A program made the translations under genes and the position numbers. The notes under the pieces were generated by a model that was not told the origin of the DNA, did not search any database, and saw nothing but the letters and a program-made list of their open reading frames with translations. Below are positions 1 to 7,566 of a stretch of DNA of 64,000 bases, piece after piece. The stretch is from positions 1-64,000 of the forward strand of contig NZ_RHHR01000019.1 in NCBI RefSeq assembly GCF_003710915.1, in the 5' to 3' direction. Within the stretch, counting starts at the first letter, position 1; the number at the start of each line of letters is the position of its first letter. The stretch comes from Brevibacillus invocatus (GTDB taxonomy: Bacteria > Bacillota > Bacilli > Brevibacillales > Brevibacillaceae).

Positions 1-2
1 TT

Positions 3-170
3 ATGAAATTGATTCATGTACAAAACAATAAAAAGGATGTTCAAATGAATCCGATGGATGAAAGGGAAACGGAGCTGCTAGGCAACTTGTACCCACTCTT
101 CTCAATCACCTGTTCTGATCTGGCGAATCGAGTTTGTCTTGACGATTGTCTAAACAAGAAAAGCTCTTAG
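3..170 (+). CDS. Possible 3' part of a small unknown protein at the window edge
   Basis: An open frame runs from the first bases to a TAG at 168-170 (55 codons from the ATG at 3). An internal ATG at 45-47 has AAGGATG upstream and would give 41 residues. The frame may continue upstream of the window. The product has no motif I recognise. It ends inside the hairpin that serves as terminator for the opposite-strand tRNAs, which would be compact but is also what a chance frame looks like. Support is weak. Confidence 0.2.
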   Translation: MKLIHVQNNKKDVQMNPMDERETELLGNLYPLFSITCSDLANRVCLDDCLNKKSS

Positions 171-192
171 GATTTTTATATCCCAAGAGCAT
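156..192 (-). terminator. Rho-independent terminator of the tRNA pair
   Basis: On the minus strand GCTCTTGGG pairs with CCTAAGAGC (one mismatch) around an A/T-rich loop and is followed by TTTTCTTGTTT. It lies just after the tRNA-Leu 3' end. Confidence 0.75.
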
Positions 193-205
193 TCTAATTC
201 GTAGT

Positions 206-287
206 TGGTGCCGGTGAAGGGACTTGAACCCCCACGGTTTCCCTCACGATTTTGAGTCGCGCGCGTCTGCCATTCCGCCACACCGGC
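206..287 (-). tRNA. tRNA-Leu (anticodon CAA)
   Basis: The minus strand folds as a class II tRNA. The acceptor stem GCCGGTG/CACCGGC has CCA encoded at 208-206. The D-arm begins GCGGAATGGCAG, the anticodon loop is CTCAAAA (anticodon CAA, reads UUG), there is a short variable arm, and the T-loop is TTCAAGT. Its length of 82 nt including CCA is at the short end for tRNA-Leu. It lies 62 nt downstream of tRNA-Thr and probably shares its transcript. Confidence 0.93.
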
Positions 288-349
288 AAGTAAAACCTGT
301 ACAATGATTGTAACTCGATTCTCTGAAAAAATCAATCCACCTGAAAAGA

Positions 350-425
350 TGGTGCCGGCGATAGGACTTGAACCCACAACCCCCTGATTACAAGTCAGGT
401 GCTCTACCAATTGAGCTACACCGGC
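350..425 (-). tRNA. tRNA-Thr (anticodon UGU)
   Basis: The minus strand gives a standard 76-nt cloverleaf including encoded CCA. The acceptor is GCCGGTG/CGCCGGC with a wobble at the base, the D-arm GTAGCTCAATTGGTAGAGC, the anticodon loop CTTGTAA (anticodon UGU, reads ACA) and the T-loop TTCAAGT. It is the promoter-proximal member of a two-tRNA unit. Confidence 0.95.
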
Positions 426-477
426 ATCTTTTACGTCGTCCGTGTATGGTTTTTGTGAACCAGGAGCGACGTTTATT

Positions 478-506
478 AATTTAACATGAACAAGTATACG
501 AGTCAA
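478..506 (-). promoter_or_regulatory. SigA-type promoter of the tRNA operon
   Basis: On the minus strand TTGACT (506-501) and TAAATT (483-478) are separated by exactly 17 nt, about 50 nt upstream of tRNA-Thr. No gene lies between. Confidence 0.7.
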
Positions 507-518
507 TAGATTTTTGGA

Positions 519-827
519 TTATTTTTCTGTTCGAGCTAAAATTTCTTCTGCCCACTGATGAAAAGCTGCCAAAGCCTGCTCCACATTCGGAAATACTTCT
601 TCACCTTCACATTGATAATCGGGGAAATCCATGATTCGATTCTTTCTGATACGTACTCCTTCACTTTCACATCGGATCTCCAAAAAGTAAGGGACAGGCT
701 CGTCTACCCCATAGGTGTTTTCCAGAAATTCATAGGTTCTGACCCACTCCAAGATCCTTACTTCCGATGCCTTCAAGCGAAGCACCTGCTCTAAAGACAT
801 AATGGTTTCATTGCCGTAATAATGCAT
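519..827 (-). CDS. Conserved small hypothetical protein, 102 aa
   Basis: Acidic protein with no recognised domain, signal peptide or membrane segment. I chose the ATG at 827 because GGAAGG lies 10 nt upstream; a second ATG at 800 has no Shine-Dalgarno. It follows the thioredoxin-like gene after 62 nt with a GC-rich hairpin between, and ends 13 nt before the tRNA promoter. No function can be assigned. Confidence 0.6.
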   Translation of the reverse strand: MHYYGNETIMSLEQVLRLKASEVRILEWVRTYEFLENTYGVDEPVPYFLEIRCESEGVRIRKNRIMDFPDYQCEGEEVFPNVEQALAAFHQWAEEILARTEK

Positions 828-850
828 CGATCTCAGCCCTTCCAAACACA

Positions 851-874
851 CAGGCGGGAATCTCGTCCCGCCTG
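851..874 (-). terminator. Hairpin after the thioredoxin-like gene
   Basis: A perfect 9-bp stem (CAGGCGGGA/TCCCGCCTG) lies between the stop at 890 and the next gene. Only a weak T-stretch (TGTGTTTGG) follows on the minus strand, so termination may be partial. Confidence 0.5.
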
Positions 875-889
875 CGTCTGATCATCTCT

Positions 890-1456
890 TTACAAGGAAG
901 AAAGGATTTCTCTCAGCTCTTTGACAATAACGGCTTGGTAACCCGTTCCTTCACCGTACTGCTGGAGCATCTGCTCACGTGCTACTTTGATATTAGCCTC
1001 ATAATCAGGCGCATTGCGATCCGGATTTTGTTGTTTGAAAGCAATCATCACTTCTTGGACATGCTTTGGACGGGGACCCCATTTGCCCAAAACATGGCCA
1101 CCTGTATCTGCGAAGATGACGACAGGAATCGCACGACCACCCATCGTCAAAAACTCATCCATCAGGTCAAGGTGATCTTCCATCACGAGGATTTCAGTCG
1201 GGATTTCCGTATCGGCCAGCGCATTCAGCACTACCGGAACGTTGCGAATGACATCTCCGCACCAATCAGCAGCCAGAATCAGGCAGCGCAGATCATCGCG
1301 GTGGCTTAAAGATGCAAAAAAGGCCTGATCTTCTTCACTTGGCCATGCAAAAGCATTGGACCACTCTTGGAATTGCTCTTTATTTTTTGTCATTCCTTCT
1401 ACGAAAGCTTGTGGTTTCAATCCACTACGGAATTTATGTGCTACATTGACTGCCAT
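890..1456 (-). CDS. Thioredoxin-family protein, 188 aa
   Basis: Soluble thioredoxin-fold protein. A WCGD motif, with AADWCGDV in place of WCxxC, sits after a long N-terminal helical section, and a GGRAIPVVIF segment supplies the cis-proline. It therefore has one active-site cysteine rather than a CxxC pair, which fits the Thioredoxin_9-like branch rather than classical thioredoxin. The ATG at 1456 is preceded by AGGAGGAGAAGCAG; an upstream start at 1498 has no ribosome site. Cytoplasmic, as no signal sequence is visible. The substrate is unknown. Confidence 0.8.
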   Translation of the reverse strand: MAVNVAHKFRSGLKPQAFVEGMTKNKEQFQEWSNAFAWPSEEDQAFFASLSHRDDLRCLILAADWCGDVIRNVPVVLNALADTEIPTEILVMEDHLDLMDEFLTMGGRAIPVVIFADTGGHVLGKWGPRPKHVQEVMIAFKQQNPDRNAPDYEANIKVAREQMLQQYGEGTGYQAVIVKELREILSSL

Positions 1457-1541
1457 CTGCTTCTCCTCCTGTAAAAAAACGTTCCTTACACCTTCCACGT
1501 AACAGTGAAATATCCTCTATTCTTCTACACTTCCAAGCGTG

Positions 1542-1709
1542 TCATTCCTTTGGTTCAACAGGACTCTCAGCGCTTTCCTCCTGCTTGGCCAGCTCCATCA
1601 TTTTTTGCAGTAAAATGTGCTGCGGCATATGCATCAGTCTCTCCAATGGAACATCAAGTGCTTCGGCCAGCTTGACTGCGGTCTCCGCGGATATTTGTAA
1701 TGGGCGCAC
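1542..1709 (-). CDS. yycC: YycC-like small protein, 55 aa
   Basis: The core resembles the Bacillus YycC family: RPLQIS, then ETAVKLAEALDVPLE, then LMHMPQHILL. The longest reading frame starts at 1799, but the true start is probably GTG at 1709-1707, which AAAGGAG precedes by 6 nt and which matches the family's usual length of about 50 residues. A charged tail (EESAESPVEPKE) extends the core. The function is unknown in the family. Confidence 0.72.
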   Translation of the reverse strand: MRPLQISAETAVKLAEALDVPLERLMHMPQHILLQKMMELAKQEESAESPVEPKE

Positions 1710-1805
1710 ACGATCAACTCCTTTCTCGGTCACTAGGCTATCGTTTAAGTATAATACAGGGATCGGAGGCAGACCAGCGTACAGCGAACGAAGGTTCACA
1801 TCTCA

Positions 1806-1843
1806 AACAAAAAAATAATCCCATTCCTCAGAAAAGGGATTAT
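1806..1843 (-). terminator. Rho-independent terminator
   Basis: The minus strand has ATAATCCC paired with GGGATTAT around a 13-nt loop, followed by TTTTTTTG. It ends transcription of the small cysteine-rich gene at 1883-2071. Confidence 0.85.
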
Positions 1844-1882
1844 CTCTTGGTTCTTTGACAGCCAGCTCGAACTAGCATGCCA

Positions 1883-2071
1883 TTACTTTTTTGTCAGGAT
1901 GCACGGAACTCCATAGCCGATGGCGCCCGGTTCAGACATCTTTTCAAGATAGGCCAATCCCTGTGCGCACTGTTGCTTACATACCTGACAAGTAGTTGAG
2001 GTGACCATTTTCAAGTTTACCTGATTGGAATGCTGTCGCTTGTCTTTTTTGATTTTCTTACCTTTGGCCAT
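1883..2071 (-). CDS. Small cysteine-rich protein, 62 aa, possible zinc-binding
   Basis: A basic N-terminus (MAKGKKIKKDKRQ) is followed by CQVCKQQC and a further Cys near the C-terminus in GYGVPC. Four cysteines in a 62-residue soluble protein suggest a zinc ribbon, which is inference. The ATG at 2071 has GGAGGAATGTCAG upstream. It has its own terminator. A 15-bp palindrome at 2092-2106 lies just upstream. Confidence 0.65.
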   Translation of the reverse strand: MAKGKKIKKDKRQHSNQVNLKMVTSTTCQVCKQQCAQGLAYLEKMSEPGAIGYGVPCILTKK

Positions 2072-2091
2072 CTGACATTCCTCCATTAGCC

Positions 2092-2106
2092 CTGGATTCA
2101 ATCCAG
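2092..2106. repeat. 15-bp palindrome upstream of the small cysteine-rich gene
   Basis: CTGGATTCAATCCAG is a perfect inverted repeat with 7-bp arms and a single central base, 20 nt before the start codon at 2071. It could be an operator or a small hairpin. Nothing else identifies it. Confidence 0.35.
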
Positions 2107-2209
2107 TCTATGAAAGAGAACAACCCTGTTCTTTAGGCAAAAGTACAAAAAAACAGGCATTCGGGGGAAATGGGCCGAGAGCCACCTGGCGCATACCAAA
2201 GAAGACGAG

Positions 2210-2224
2210 AAAAAAGCCACTGTC
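2210..2224 (-). terminator. Distal half of the split ccdA-tlpA terminator
   Basis: On the minus strand GACAGTGGC followed by TTTTTT is the 3' arm and T-run of a terminator whose 5' arm (GCCGCTGTC, 3549-3541) now lies on the other side of the IS66 element. Joining the flanks and removing one ACTGTCTC copy restores a 9-bp stem, an 8-nt loop and six T residues. Confidence 0.8.
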
Positions 2225-2287
2225 TCGTGAACGTCAAATAGGCCCCACCTAGTAGGTAGATGGGAGCCAGCATATGATAGATGGAGA

Positions 2288-3011
2288 TTAAGGAACACGG
2301 CAGGTATTCGGCAACGAAGTTGACCACGGCATAAACGGTTCCAGTGCCTTCGGCTCATGAATATCTGAAAGCTGTAGCAATTTTTCGAATAGGTACTGAA
2401 GATACCGGAACGGGTGTAGCCCATTTTCTTTTGCCGTCTCGATGACACTGTAAATAGTAGCGCTCGCCGTTGCTCCCCGTGGAGTATTCGCAAACAGCCA
2501 GTTTTTACGCCCGATCACAAATGGCTTGATCCACAGATACGAAGTGGTTTCTGCCGATTTCCCAGGCTCCTTCAACACTTGCAACGTCGTCTCATCCGCA
2601 TGCAGCACCTCTTGTTTGAGCAGATAATCCTTCATTCCCTCCACAATCAGCGTTAGCCATTTCTCTGCACCATAGATCATCCAATTTGCCATCGTTTGCC
2701 GCGACAACGTATAGCCCATACGGGCAAACTGTTGCTCTTGCCTGTAGAGTGGCATGCTATCCACGTATTTTTGGCACATCGTATACGCCATCGCTGAAGG
2801 AGAGGCCAAACTACCCGGATACACGGGCTTTGGCATCGGAGCAGTGATGATTGGAGTTTGCAGCTCATGTCGTTCGCAGTGACGGCAGGCATATACCTGC
2901 CGCACATGCTGAACGACTTTCACCTGTGCGGGTACCATGGCAAGTTCACTACGCGTCTCCGTAGTCATGCTGGAGTTGTTCCAAGGTGAGGGATTCCGTT
3001 CTTGTTTTCAT
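2288..3011 (-). pseudogene. tnpC: IS66-family transposase TnpC, internally deleted
   Basis: A short N-terminal start (ATG at 3011, reading MKTRTESLTLEQLQ) is out of frame with the rest, which opens at 2968. That part carries half of the IS66 zinc-finger region (YACRHCE), the helical region (MPLYRQEQQFARMGYTLSRQT) and the first catalytic Asp in HADETTLQVL. SYLW then joins directly to IKPFVIGRKNWLFANTPRGA, which belongs near the C-terminus. The block holding the second Asp and the catalytic Glu is missing, so no active enzyme can be made. The C-terminal WSTSLPNTCRVP is intact. Confidence 0.9.
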
Positions 3012-3064
3012 AGGGGATTCATTCGACAAACCCAGGGGAAATTCCTTCAAAGAGATGACTTTGC

Positions 3065-3419
3065 TCAAATGACCACTTTGGGTGAGATGCCAGGATGGGC
3101 GTGCTGTTGTGATAAGGACAGACCATCAAGTAACCAACGCAACTCCCGTTGCGTGAGACAAAGGGGAGAATGGCCCGTGGAGGGCCATTGAAACGTGCCA
3201 CGTTCGAGACGCCTATAATAAAGCCCAAAGCCCGCATGATCCCACTGAAGGATCTTGAGCTTGTCCCGCCTCCTGTTACAAAACACAAATAATGCGGTGG
3301 AAAACGGATCAAGCGAAAACTGTTCCTGGACGATCGCGGGCCAAACCGTCAATCGATTTACGCAAATCCGTCGTGCCACAAGCGAGATACACCTGCGAAG
3401 TTCCCGTCAGATTTAGCAT
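3065..3419 (-). pseudogene. tnpB: IS66 Orf2 (TnpB), frameshifted
   Basis: The N-terminal part from the ATG at 3419 reads VYLACGTTDLRKSIDGLA, and the rest in another frame reads IVQEQFSLDPFSTALFVFCN and ELRWLLDGL, both typical of TnpB. One extra base near 3337-3342 separates the two frames. A fragment of upstream coding overlaps the start and may be the end of the deleted tnpA. Confidence 0.88.
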
Positions 3420-3526
3420 TCGGGGCTCAGCGCGGCGACCACAGAATCCATCCTTTTCTGAATGATGATGGATTCATTGTGACAGACTCTGGTTTCCAGA
3501 AACAGGTGGGGGGATTTGACGCTTAC

Positions 3527-3549
3527 ACTGTCTCGAACACGACAGCGGC
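3527..3549 (-). terminator. Proximal half of the split ccdA-tlpA terminator
   Basis: The minus strand reads GCCGCTGTC GTGTTC GAGACAGT and then enters the IS66 terminal repeat. Because the target duplication copied part of the 3' arm, a shortened hairpin remains, but it has no T-run here. Termination at this point should be lost or weak. Confidence 0.7.
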
Positions 3550-3567
3550 TTCCATCCATACCTGGTA

Positions 3568-4095
3568 TTATTCTGCTAGCATTGCCTTCAGCTCTTTTTC
3601 CAGCGTAGCCGCATCAATCATGCCAATGATTTTTTTGCGAACCACGCCCTGCTGGTCGATCAAATAAGTCGTGGGAAAGGCCATGACCTTGTAACGGTCA
3701 GATACCGCACCCGTCACGTCCATCGGGATTGGAAAAGTCAGCTTGTACGTCTGTACGAACTCCATCGCCGTTTCCGGATTATCATTGGAAGTTACGTTCA
3801 CGCCGTAAAGGTCAACTTCTTTTCCATATTTCTCAAAGATTTTTTGAAGGTCTGGCGCTTCCATTTTGCATGGACCACACCAAGATGCCCAGAAGTTCAC
3901 GATGACGGGTTTGTCCCGCTTTCCCTCCACTCTGTATACCTGATTGTTCAGTCCAGTCAAAGAAAAGTGGGGAGCTTGGTAGCCCACTTCCGGTTTTTGC
4001 TCGTTCGCGAAGACATGGGCTCCACCCTGTGGCTGGTCGACGATTAGATAGCCGATCCCCACAGCCAGAAACATTGCCAATACCAGCTTTTTCAT
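3568..4095 (-). CDS. TlpA/ResA-like membrane-anchored thiol-disulfide oxidoreductase, 175 aa
   Basis: An N-terminal signal-anchor (residues 4-19) precedes a thioredoxin domain with WASWCGPC (Cys73, Cys76) and the cis-Pro motif AFPTTYLID near residue 142. This is the TlpA/ResA arrangement: an extracytoplasmic reductant that keeps apocytochrome or spore-envelope thiols reduced. It starts 21 nt after ccdA, with GAGGG before the ATG, so the membrane partner CcdA probably supplies electrons. No cytochrome biogenesis genes are adjacent, so a ResA role versus a StoA-like role cannot be decided. Its downstream terminator is broken by the IS66 element. Confidence 0.9.
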   Translation of the reverse strand: MKKLVLAMFLAVGIGYLIVDQPQGGAHVFANEQKPEVGYQAPHFSLTGLNNQVYRVEGKRDKPVIVNFWASWCGPCKMEAPDLQKIFEKYGKEVDLYGVNVTSNDNPETAMEFVQTYKLTFPIPMDVTGAVSDRYKVMAFPTTYLIDQQGVVRKKIIGMIDAATLEKELKAMLAE

Positions 4096-4116
4096 TTCAT
4101 CCCTCAGCTTTCTCGG

Positions 4117-4827
4117 TTAGAATCCCGTAAAGCCCCCGTACAGTTGAATCAACACGCGTGTAATGTCCGTCAACTTATCCGTATACAGCAAAACACCAAA
4201 CAAAATCATGATGACCCCACCAGCCTTCATAAAGCGATCAGAGTACTTGACGATCGCATTGACTTTGCTGATGAAAAAGGTCATGACAAAGAACGGGATG
4301 GCAAAGCCAAAGGTGTATGCCAGTGTGTACGTCAAAGCCAAGGAAGGCTCAGACACACCCATGACAATAATCCCCGAGAGGATTGGACCTACACATGGAG
4401 TCCAGCCCGCAGCATACGTCATGCCTACCAGTATAGAACCAGTATACCCCAAAGGGCGCGATTTTAAATCAATCTTCCATGTGCGCATCATCCAGTCCAT
4501 CTTGAAAACCTGAAGCATCACGAGTCCGATGATCACCAGTAATATTCCACCAAGCTGTCGAATCAAGTCCTGTTGATTGACAAACATGCTCCCAATCCAG
4601 GATGTGGACAAACCAAGTGCGATAAAGATAATGGAAAATCCAATGATAAAAAACAAGGTGTGCAGCAACGCTTGCTTTTGAAAAACAGCTTTCCCCTTCT
4701 TCACCTCATCTACCGTCACGCCCGTAATATAAGACAAAAAGGACGGATAGAGCGGTAAACAGCAAGGAGAAATAAACGAGAGAAAGCCCGCCGCGAAGGC
4801 TAGTAAGACAGAAAGTTCTCCACCCAT
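4117..4827 (-). CDS. ccdA: Cytochrome c biogenesis protein CcdA, 236 aa
   Basis: Six-helix membrane protein of the CcdA/DsbD-beta family that carries electrons from cytoplasmic thioredoxin to extracytoplasmic thioredoxin-like proteins. The hallmark cysteines are present: PCC at residues 21-23 in the first helix and WTPC (Cys145) in the fourth. The ATG at 4827 has GGAGGTACTC before it; a TTG 12 nt further upstream overlaps the ribosome site and is unlikely. It forms an operon with the TlpA-like gene immediately downstream, a common pairing. Confidence 0.93.
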   Translation of the reverse strand: MGGELSVLLAFAAGFLSFISPCCLPLYPSFLSYITGVTVDEVKKGKAVFQKQALLHTLFFIIGFSIIFIALGLSTSWIGSMFVNQQDLIRQLGGILLVIIGLVMLQVFKMDWMMRTWKIDLKSRPLGYTGSILVGMTYAAGWTPCVGPILSGIIVMGVSEPSLALTYTLAYTFGFAIPFFVMTFFISKVNAIVKYSDRFMKAGGVIMILFGVLLYTDKLTDITRVLIQLYGGFTGF

Positions 4828-5011
4828 GAGTACCTCCAAAATTGATACAGATAATCCTATTGTAGCGAATCTTACCAGAAGCCAAAAGCAGGTTGGACAC
4901 TTTGTCTTAAATACGTGACAATTATCATCACATAATATTTGTTATGTTAACTGTTATGCGGTCTTTCTTTAGGTAAAGAGCGCTCGAAAACTCCCATATC
5001 GAGTTTAACCC

Positions 5012-5630
5012 CTACCTTGTAGGTTCACGTCCAATCGTGATGACGACATTGCCCTTCTTGTGCCCTTTTTCTACATACGTGTATCGCGAATTTGATCCAT
5101 TGGATAGCATCGATCGATGACCGCTTTCAGCTTCCCCACCTCCATCAACTCTTTGAGAGTGATGACATCCTCCAGACGCTCTTTTGCTATCCCTTGACCA
5201 TCTACGGTTACGAACTTCCCTGTTGAGGTTAGTGCTTTCATGCAATTTGATTTCGTACTTTTCTTCACTGTTTGTAAATTCCTCCTTCGTATAATCAATA
5301 ACATGATCAGCACCCAAAGACTTTACCAGCTCTAGATTGGTTGTACTGCATACCCCGGTGACTTCTGCCCCAAAGCACTTCGCAAGCTGTACTGCCGAAG
5401 ATCCTACCGCTCCAGAAGCGCCATAGACTAGTACTTTTTGTCCGTTTTGAATGTTCCCTTTCCTGTACATGAATGGACTATTGAAGGCCCGCACTCGGCA
5501 ATCTCCGGATGTGACAGTCGTCGCATGGACTTTAACCCGAATTTTCCTTGTCCTTGTGGACGGGCGTTTCTACGTCCTGCAGCTCCAAAACATCTGCCGA
5601 TCCATATTTCGTGCATACAATCGCTTCCAT
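5012..5630 (-). pseudogene. Decayed MDR-family NADPH:quinone/alcohol dehydrogenase
   Basis: A normal start (GGAGGAAGAAT before the ATG at 5630) begins MEAIVCTKYGSADVLELQDV, the N-terminus of a zinc-independent MDR reductase. After about 30 codons the frame jumps to [23 protein letters not shown], the Rossmann segment, with the catalytic-domain middle missing. Another break precedes STGKFVTV, and the end ([14 protein letters not shown], then [11 protein letters not shown]) lies in yet another frame. At least one large deletion and two frameshifts make it non-functional. Confidence 0.85.
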
Positions 5631-5748
5631 ATTCTTCCTCCAATAACCGATATTTTTTAAGAGTATATTTGGAACAGAGGTTTGACATGCAGAAACCAAG
5701 TACAGGCTGTTGGAAAGTGTACGCATGTCGGGCAAGTACCTCATTCAC

Positions 5749-5783
5749 AAAAAAATCTTCCCCATTTCTATCATGAGGAAGAT
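5749..5783 (-). terminator. Rho-independent terminator of selO
   Basis: The minus strand has ATCTTCC paired with GGAAGAT around a 15-nt loop, followed by TTTTTT, just after the selO stop. Confidence 0.8.
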
Positions 5784-5811
5784 CTTATCGTTGACCATTC
5801 ATGTATCGTTA

Positions 5812-7287
5812 TCAGGTACCGCAAAAGGTTTGGTAAGGACGGTTTGATTGCATGGGCTGTGTATAGGTCTCATCGATGACTTGATCATACACATAAGGGT
5901 GGGACAAGACTTCAAGCAGCTTCTCCATCACACTGTAGTCCCCTTGTTCCACTGCAGCTTCCAAAGCCTCTTCTACACGGTGATTTCGAGGGATTACGGA
6001 AGGATTACTCTTTCGCATCAATTCGAGTGAGGCAGCTTTTGATTCCTGCTGCCTGCCGAGTCTCGCGTGCCATTGCTCATGCCATTGGGTAAATTCCGTT
6101 GAGCAAAACAGACCGGTATCCTCTGGCTTATCGTTTGTCAAAGCTCTGAAAGTATTGGTGAAATCTGCACGATTCTCTTGCATGATGCTGAGGAGGCGGT
6201 TGATCAGGTCCTCGTCCTCTGTCTCTTCGCTGAAGATACCGAGTTTTGCTCTCATACCTTGAAGCCACTGATGCTGATAGAGCGCGGGAAACTTTTTAAT
6301 CTCATCTTCAGCCATTTTGACCGCTACATCCGCGTTTTCATGAATCAGTGGCAAAAGGGTCTCCGCATATCTGGCCAGATTCCAAGCGGCAATATACGGC
6401 TGATTGCCATAGGCATAACGCCCCTGAACATCGATGGAGCTGAATACGGTGGCCGGGTCATACGCATCCATGAAAGCACATGGGCCATAATCGATGGTTT
6501 CTCCGCTAATGGCCATGTTGTCGGTGTTCATTACCCCGTGGATAAAGCCGACGAGCTGCCACTTGGCAATCAAAGCTGCCTGTCGCTTGATCACTTCCTG
6601 AAGCAAAGAAAGATAGCGGTTTTCATCCTTTGCAACCAGAGGATAATGTCGCTCCACTGTATAGTCCGCAAGAGCCTTAAGTTCGTCTTCAGTCCCCCAT
6701 TGTCTAGCGAATTGAAAGGTGCCGACCCGCAAGTGACTGGCTGCCACGCGAGTCAAGATGGCTCCAGGCAGCTCTGTTTCACGGTGGATGTACTCACCCG
6801 TTTCTACGACTGCAAGGCTGCGGGTTGTCGGGATGCCAAGCGCATGCATCGCTTCACTGATGATGTATTCACGGAGCATGGGCCCCAGTGCTGCCCGACC
6901 ATCTCCTCTTCTGGAATACGGAGTTCTACCCGAACCTTTTAATTGAATATCGAACCGTTCACCTTGAGGTGTTATTTGTTCACCAAGCAGGATCGCTCTA
7001 CCGTCCCCTAGCATGGTAAAATGACCGAATTGATGCCCGGCATACGCTTGTGCGACAGGTATCGCACCTTCAGGGACCAGGTTTCCTGCAAAAACCGCCA
7101 CCCCTTCCTTGCTTTTGAGCGCTTGCACGTTTAGACCAAGTTCCTTCGCCAGTGGTTCATTCAAGATCCCCAGACTTGGCGAGTTTACAGGAGGAGGACT
7201 GATTTTCGAAAAAAACGATTGCGGCAAAGTCACATAGCTATTGTCAAAATTCCATCCTGGCTTTATCGAAGATTTTTCCTCTTTCAT
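5812..7287 (-). CDS. selO: Protein adenylyltransferase SelO (YdiU), 491 aa
   Basis: Full-length SelO, a pseudokinase-fold enzyme that transfers AMP from ATP to Ser/Thr/Tyr of target proteins and links to redox stress. Family hallmarks are [16 protein letters not shown] (about 83-98), [20 protein letters not shown] (113-132) and the active-site HGVMNTDNM (250-258, Asp256 and Asn257). It ends [10 protein letters not shown], retaining the C-terminal cysteine region but without the longer tail of proteobacterial forms. AAAGGAG precedes the ATG. It is monocistronic with its own terminator, and TATAAT at 7336-7331 may be its -10. Confidence 0.95.
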   Translation of the reverse strand: MKEEKSSIKPGWNFDNSYVTLPQSFFSKISPPPVNSPSLGILNEPLAKELGLNVQALKSKEGVAVFAGNLVPEGAIPVAQAYAGHQFGHFTMLGDGRAILLGEQITPQGERFDIQLKGSGRTPYSRRGDGRAALGPMLREYIISEAMHALGIPTTRSLAVVETGEYIHRETELPGAILTRVAASHLRVGTFQFARQWGTEDELKALADYTVERHYPLVAKDENRYLSLLQEVIKRQAALIAKWQLVGFIHGVMNTDNMAISGETIDYGPCAFMDAYDPATVFSSIDVQGRYAYGNQPYIAAWNLARYAETLLPLIHENADVAVKMAEDEIKKFPALYQHQWLQGMRAKLGIFSEETEDEDLINRLLSIMQENRADFTNTFRALTNDKPEDTGLFCSTEFTQWHEQWHARLGRQQESKAASLELMRKSNPSVIPRNHRVEEALEAAVEQGDYSVMEKLLEVLSHPYVYDQVIDETYTQPMQSNRPYQTFCGT

Positions 7288-7510
7288 TTTTTCTCCTTTT
7301 TAAAGCGATAGATTTTTCTTCTGTCCATTTATTATACCCTTTCCCCTCACCGACTCCCTTTTTTTGTGCACGACATTGCATGACAAAGTGTATTTCCGTT
7401 CTCCCACCACAAAATCAACATCGGTTCGTTTTATTACCATTTGGAAAGTTTTTATTCCTACGTTTTCAGATATTTTTAAATTTTATTTGAATTTTTTGAC
7501 TTTCTTTACT

Positions 7511-7526
7511 TGGCATGCTTCATGCA
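7511..7526 (+). promoter_or_regulatory. Sigma-54 (-24/-12) promoter of the methionine gamma-lyase gene
   Basis: TGGCAT-GCTTC-ATGCA matches the sigma-54 consensus TGGCAC-N5-TTGCA, with the invariant GG and GC separated by exactly 10 nt. It ends 40 nt before the start codon at 7567. The next gene but one encodes a sigma-54 activator with an intact GAFTGA loop, which makes the assignment convincing. Confidence 0.85.
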
Positions 7527-7566
7527 TGAATGCCTTGTAACACTATTACCATGAGGTGATTCGAGT

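Larger units (their letters stand above)
2227..3526 (-). mobile_element. Non-autonomous, internally deleted IS66-family element
   Basis: The element is 1300 bp. Its ends are imperfect inverted repeats: plus strand from 2227 GTGAACGTCAAATAGG..CCCACCT, minus strand from 3526 GTAAGCGTCAAATCCCCC..ACCT, with the GTAAGCG-type tip typical of IS66. It is flanked on both sides by ACTGTCTC (2219-2226 and 3527-3534), the 8-bp target duplication size of the family. Inside are a frameshifted tnpB and a tnpC lacking two blocks; tnpA is reduced to a remnant. An intact IS66 element is about 2.5 kb, so roughly half is gone. It sits inside the ccdA-tlpA terminator. Confidence 0.9.

Noticed and set aside
2116-3549. 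An extra host gene interrupted by the IS66 element
   Set aside because: Joining the flanks gives a 47-codon frame, but it coincides with a terminator hairpin and has no ribosome site, so the target is better read as a terminator.
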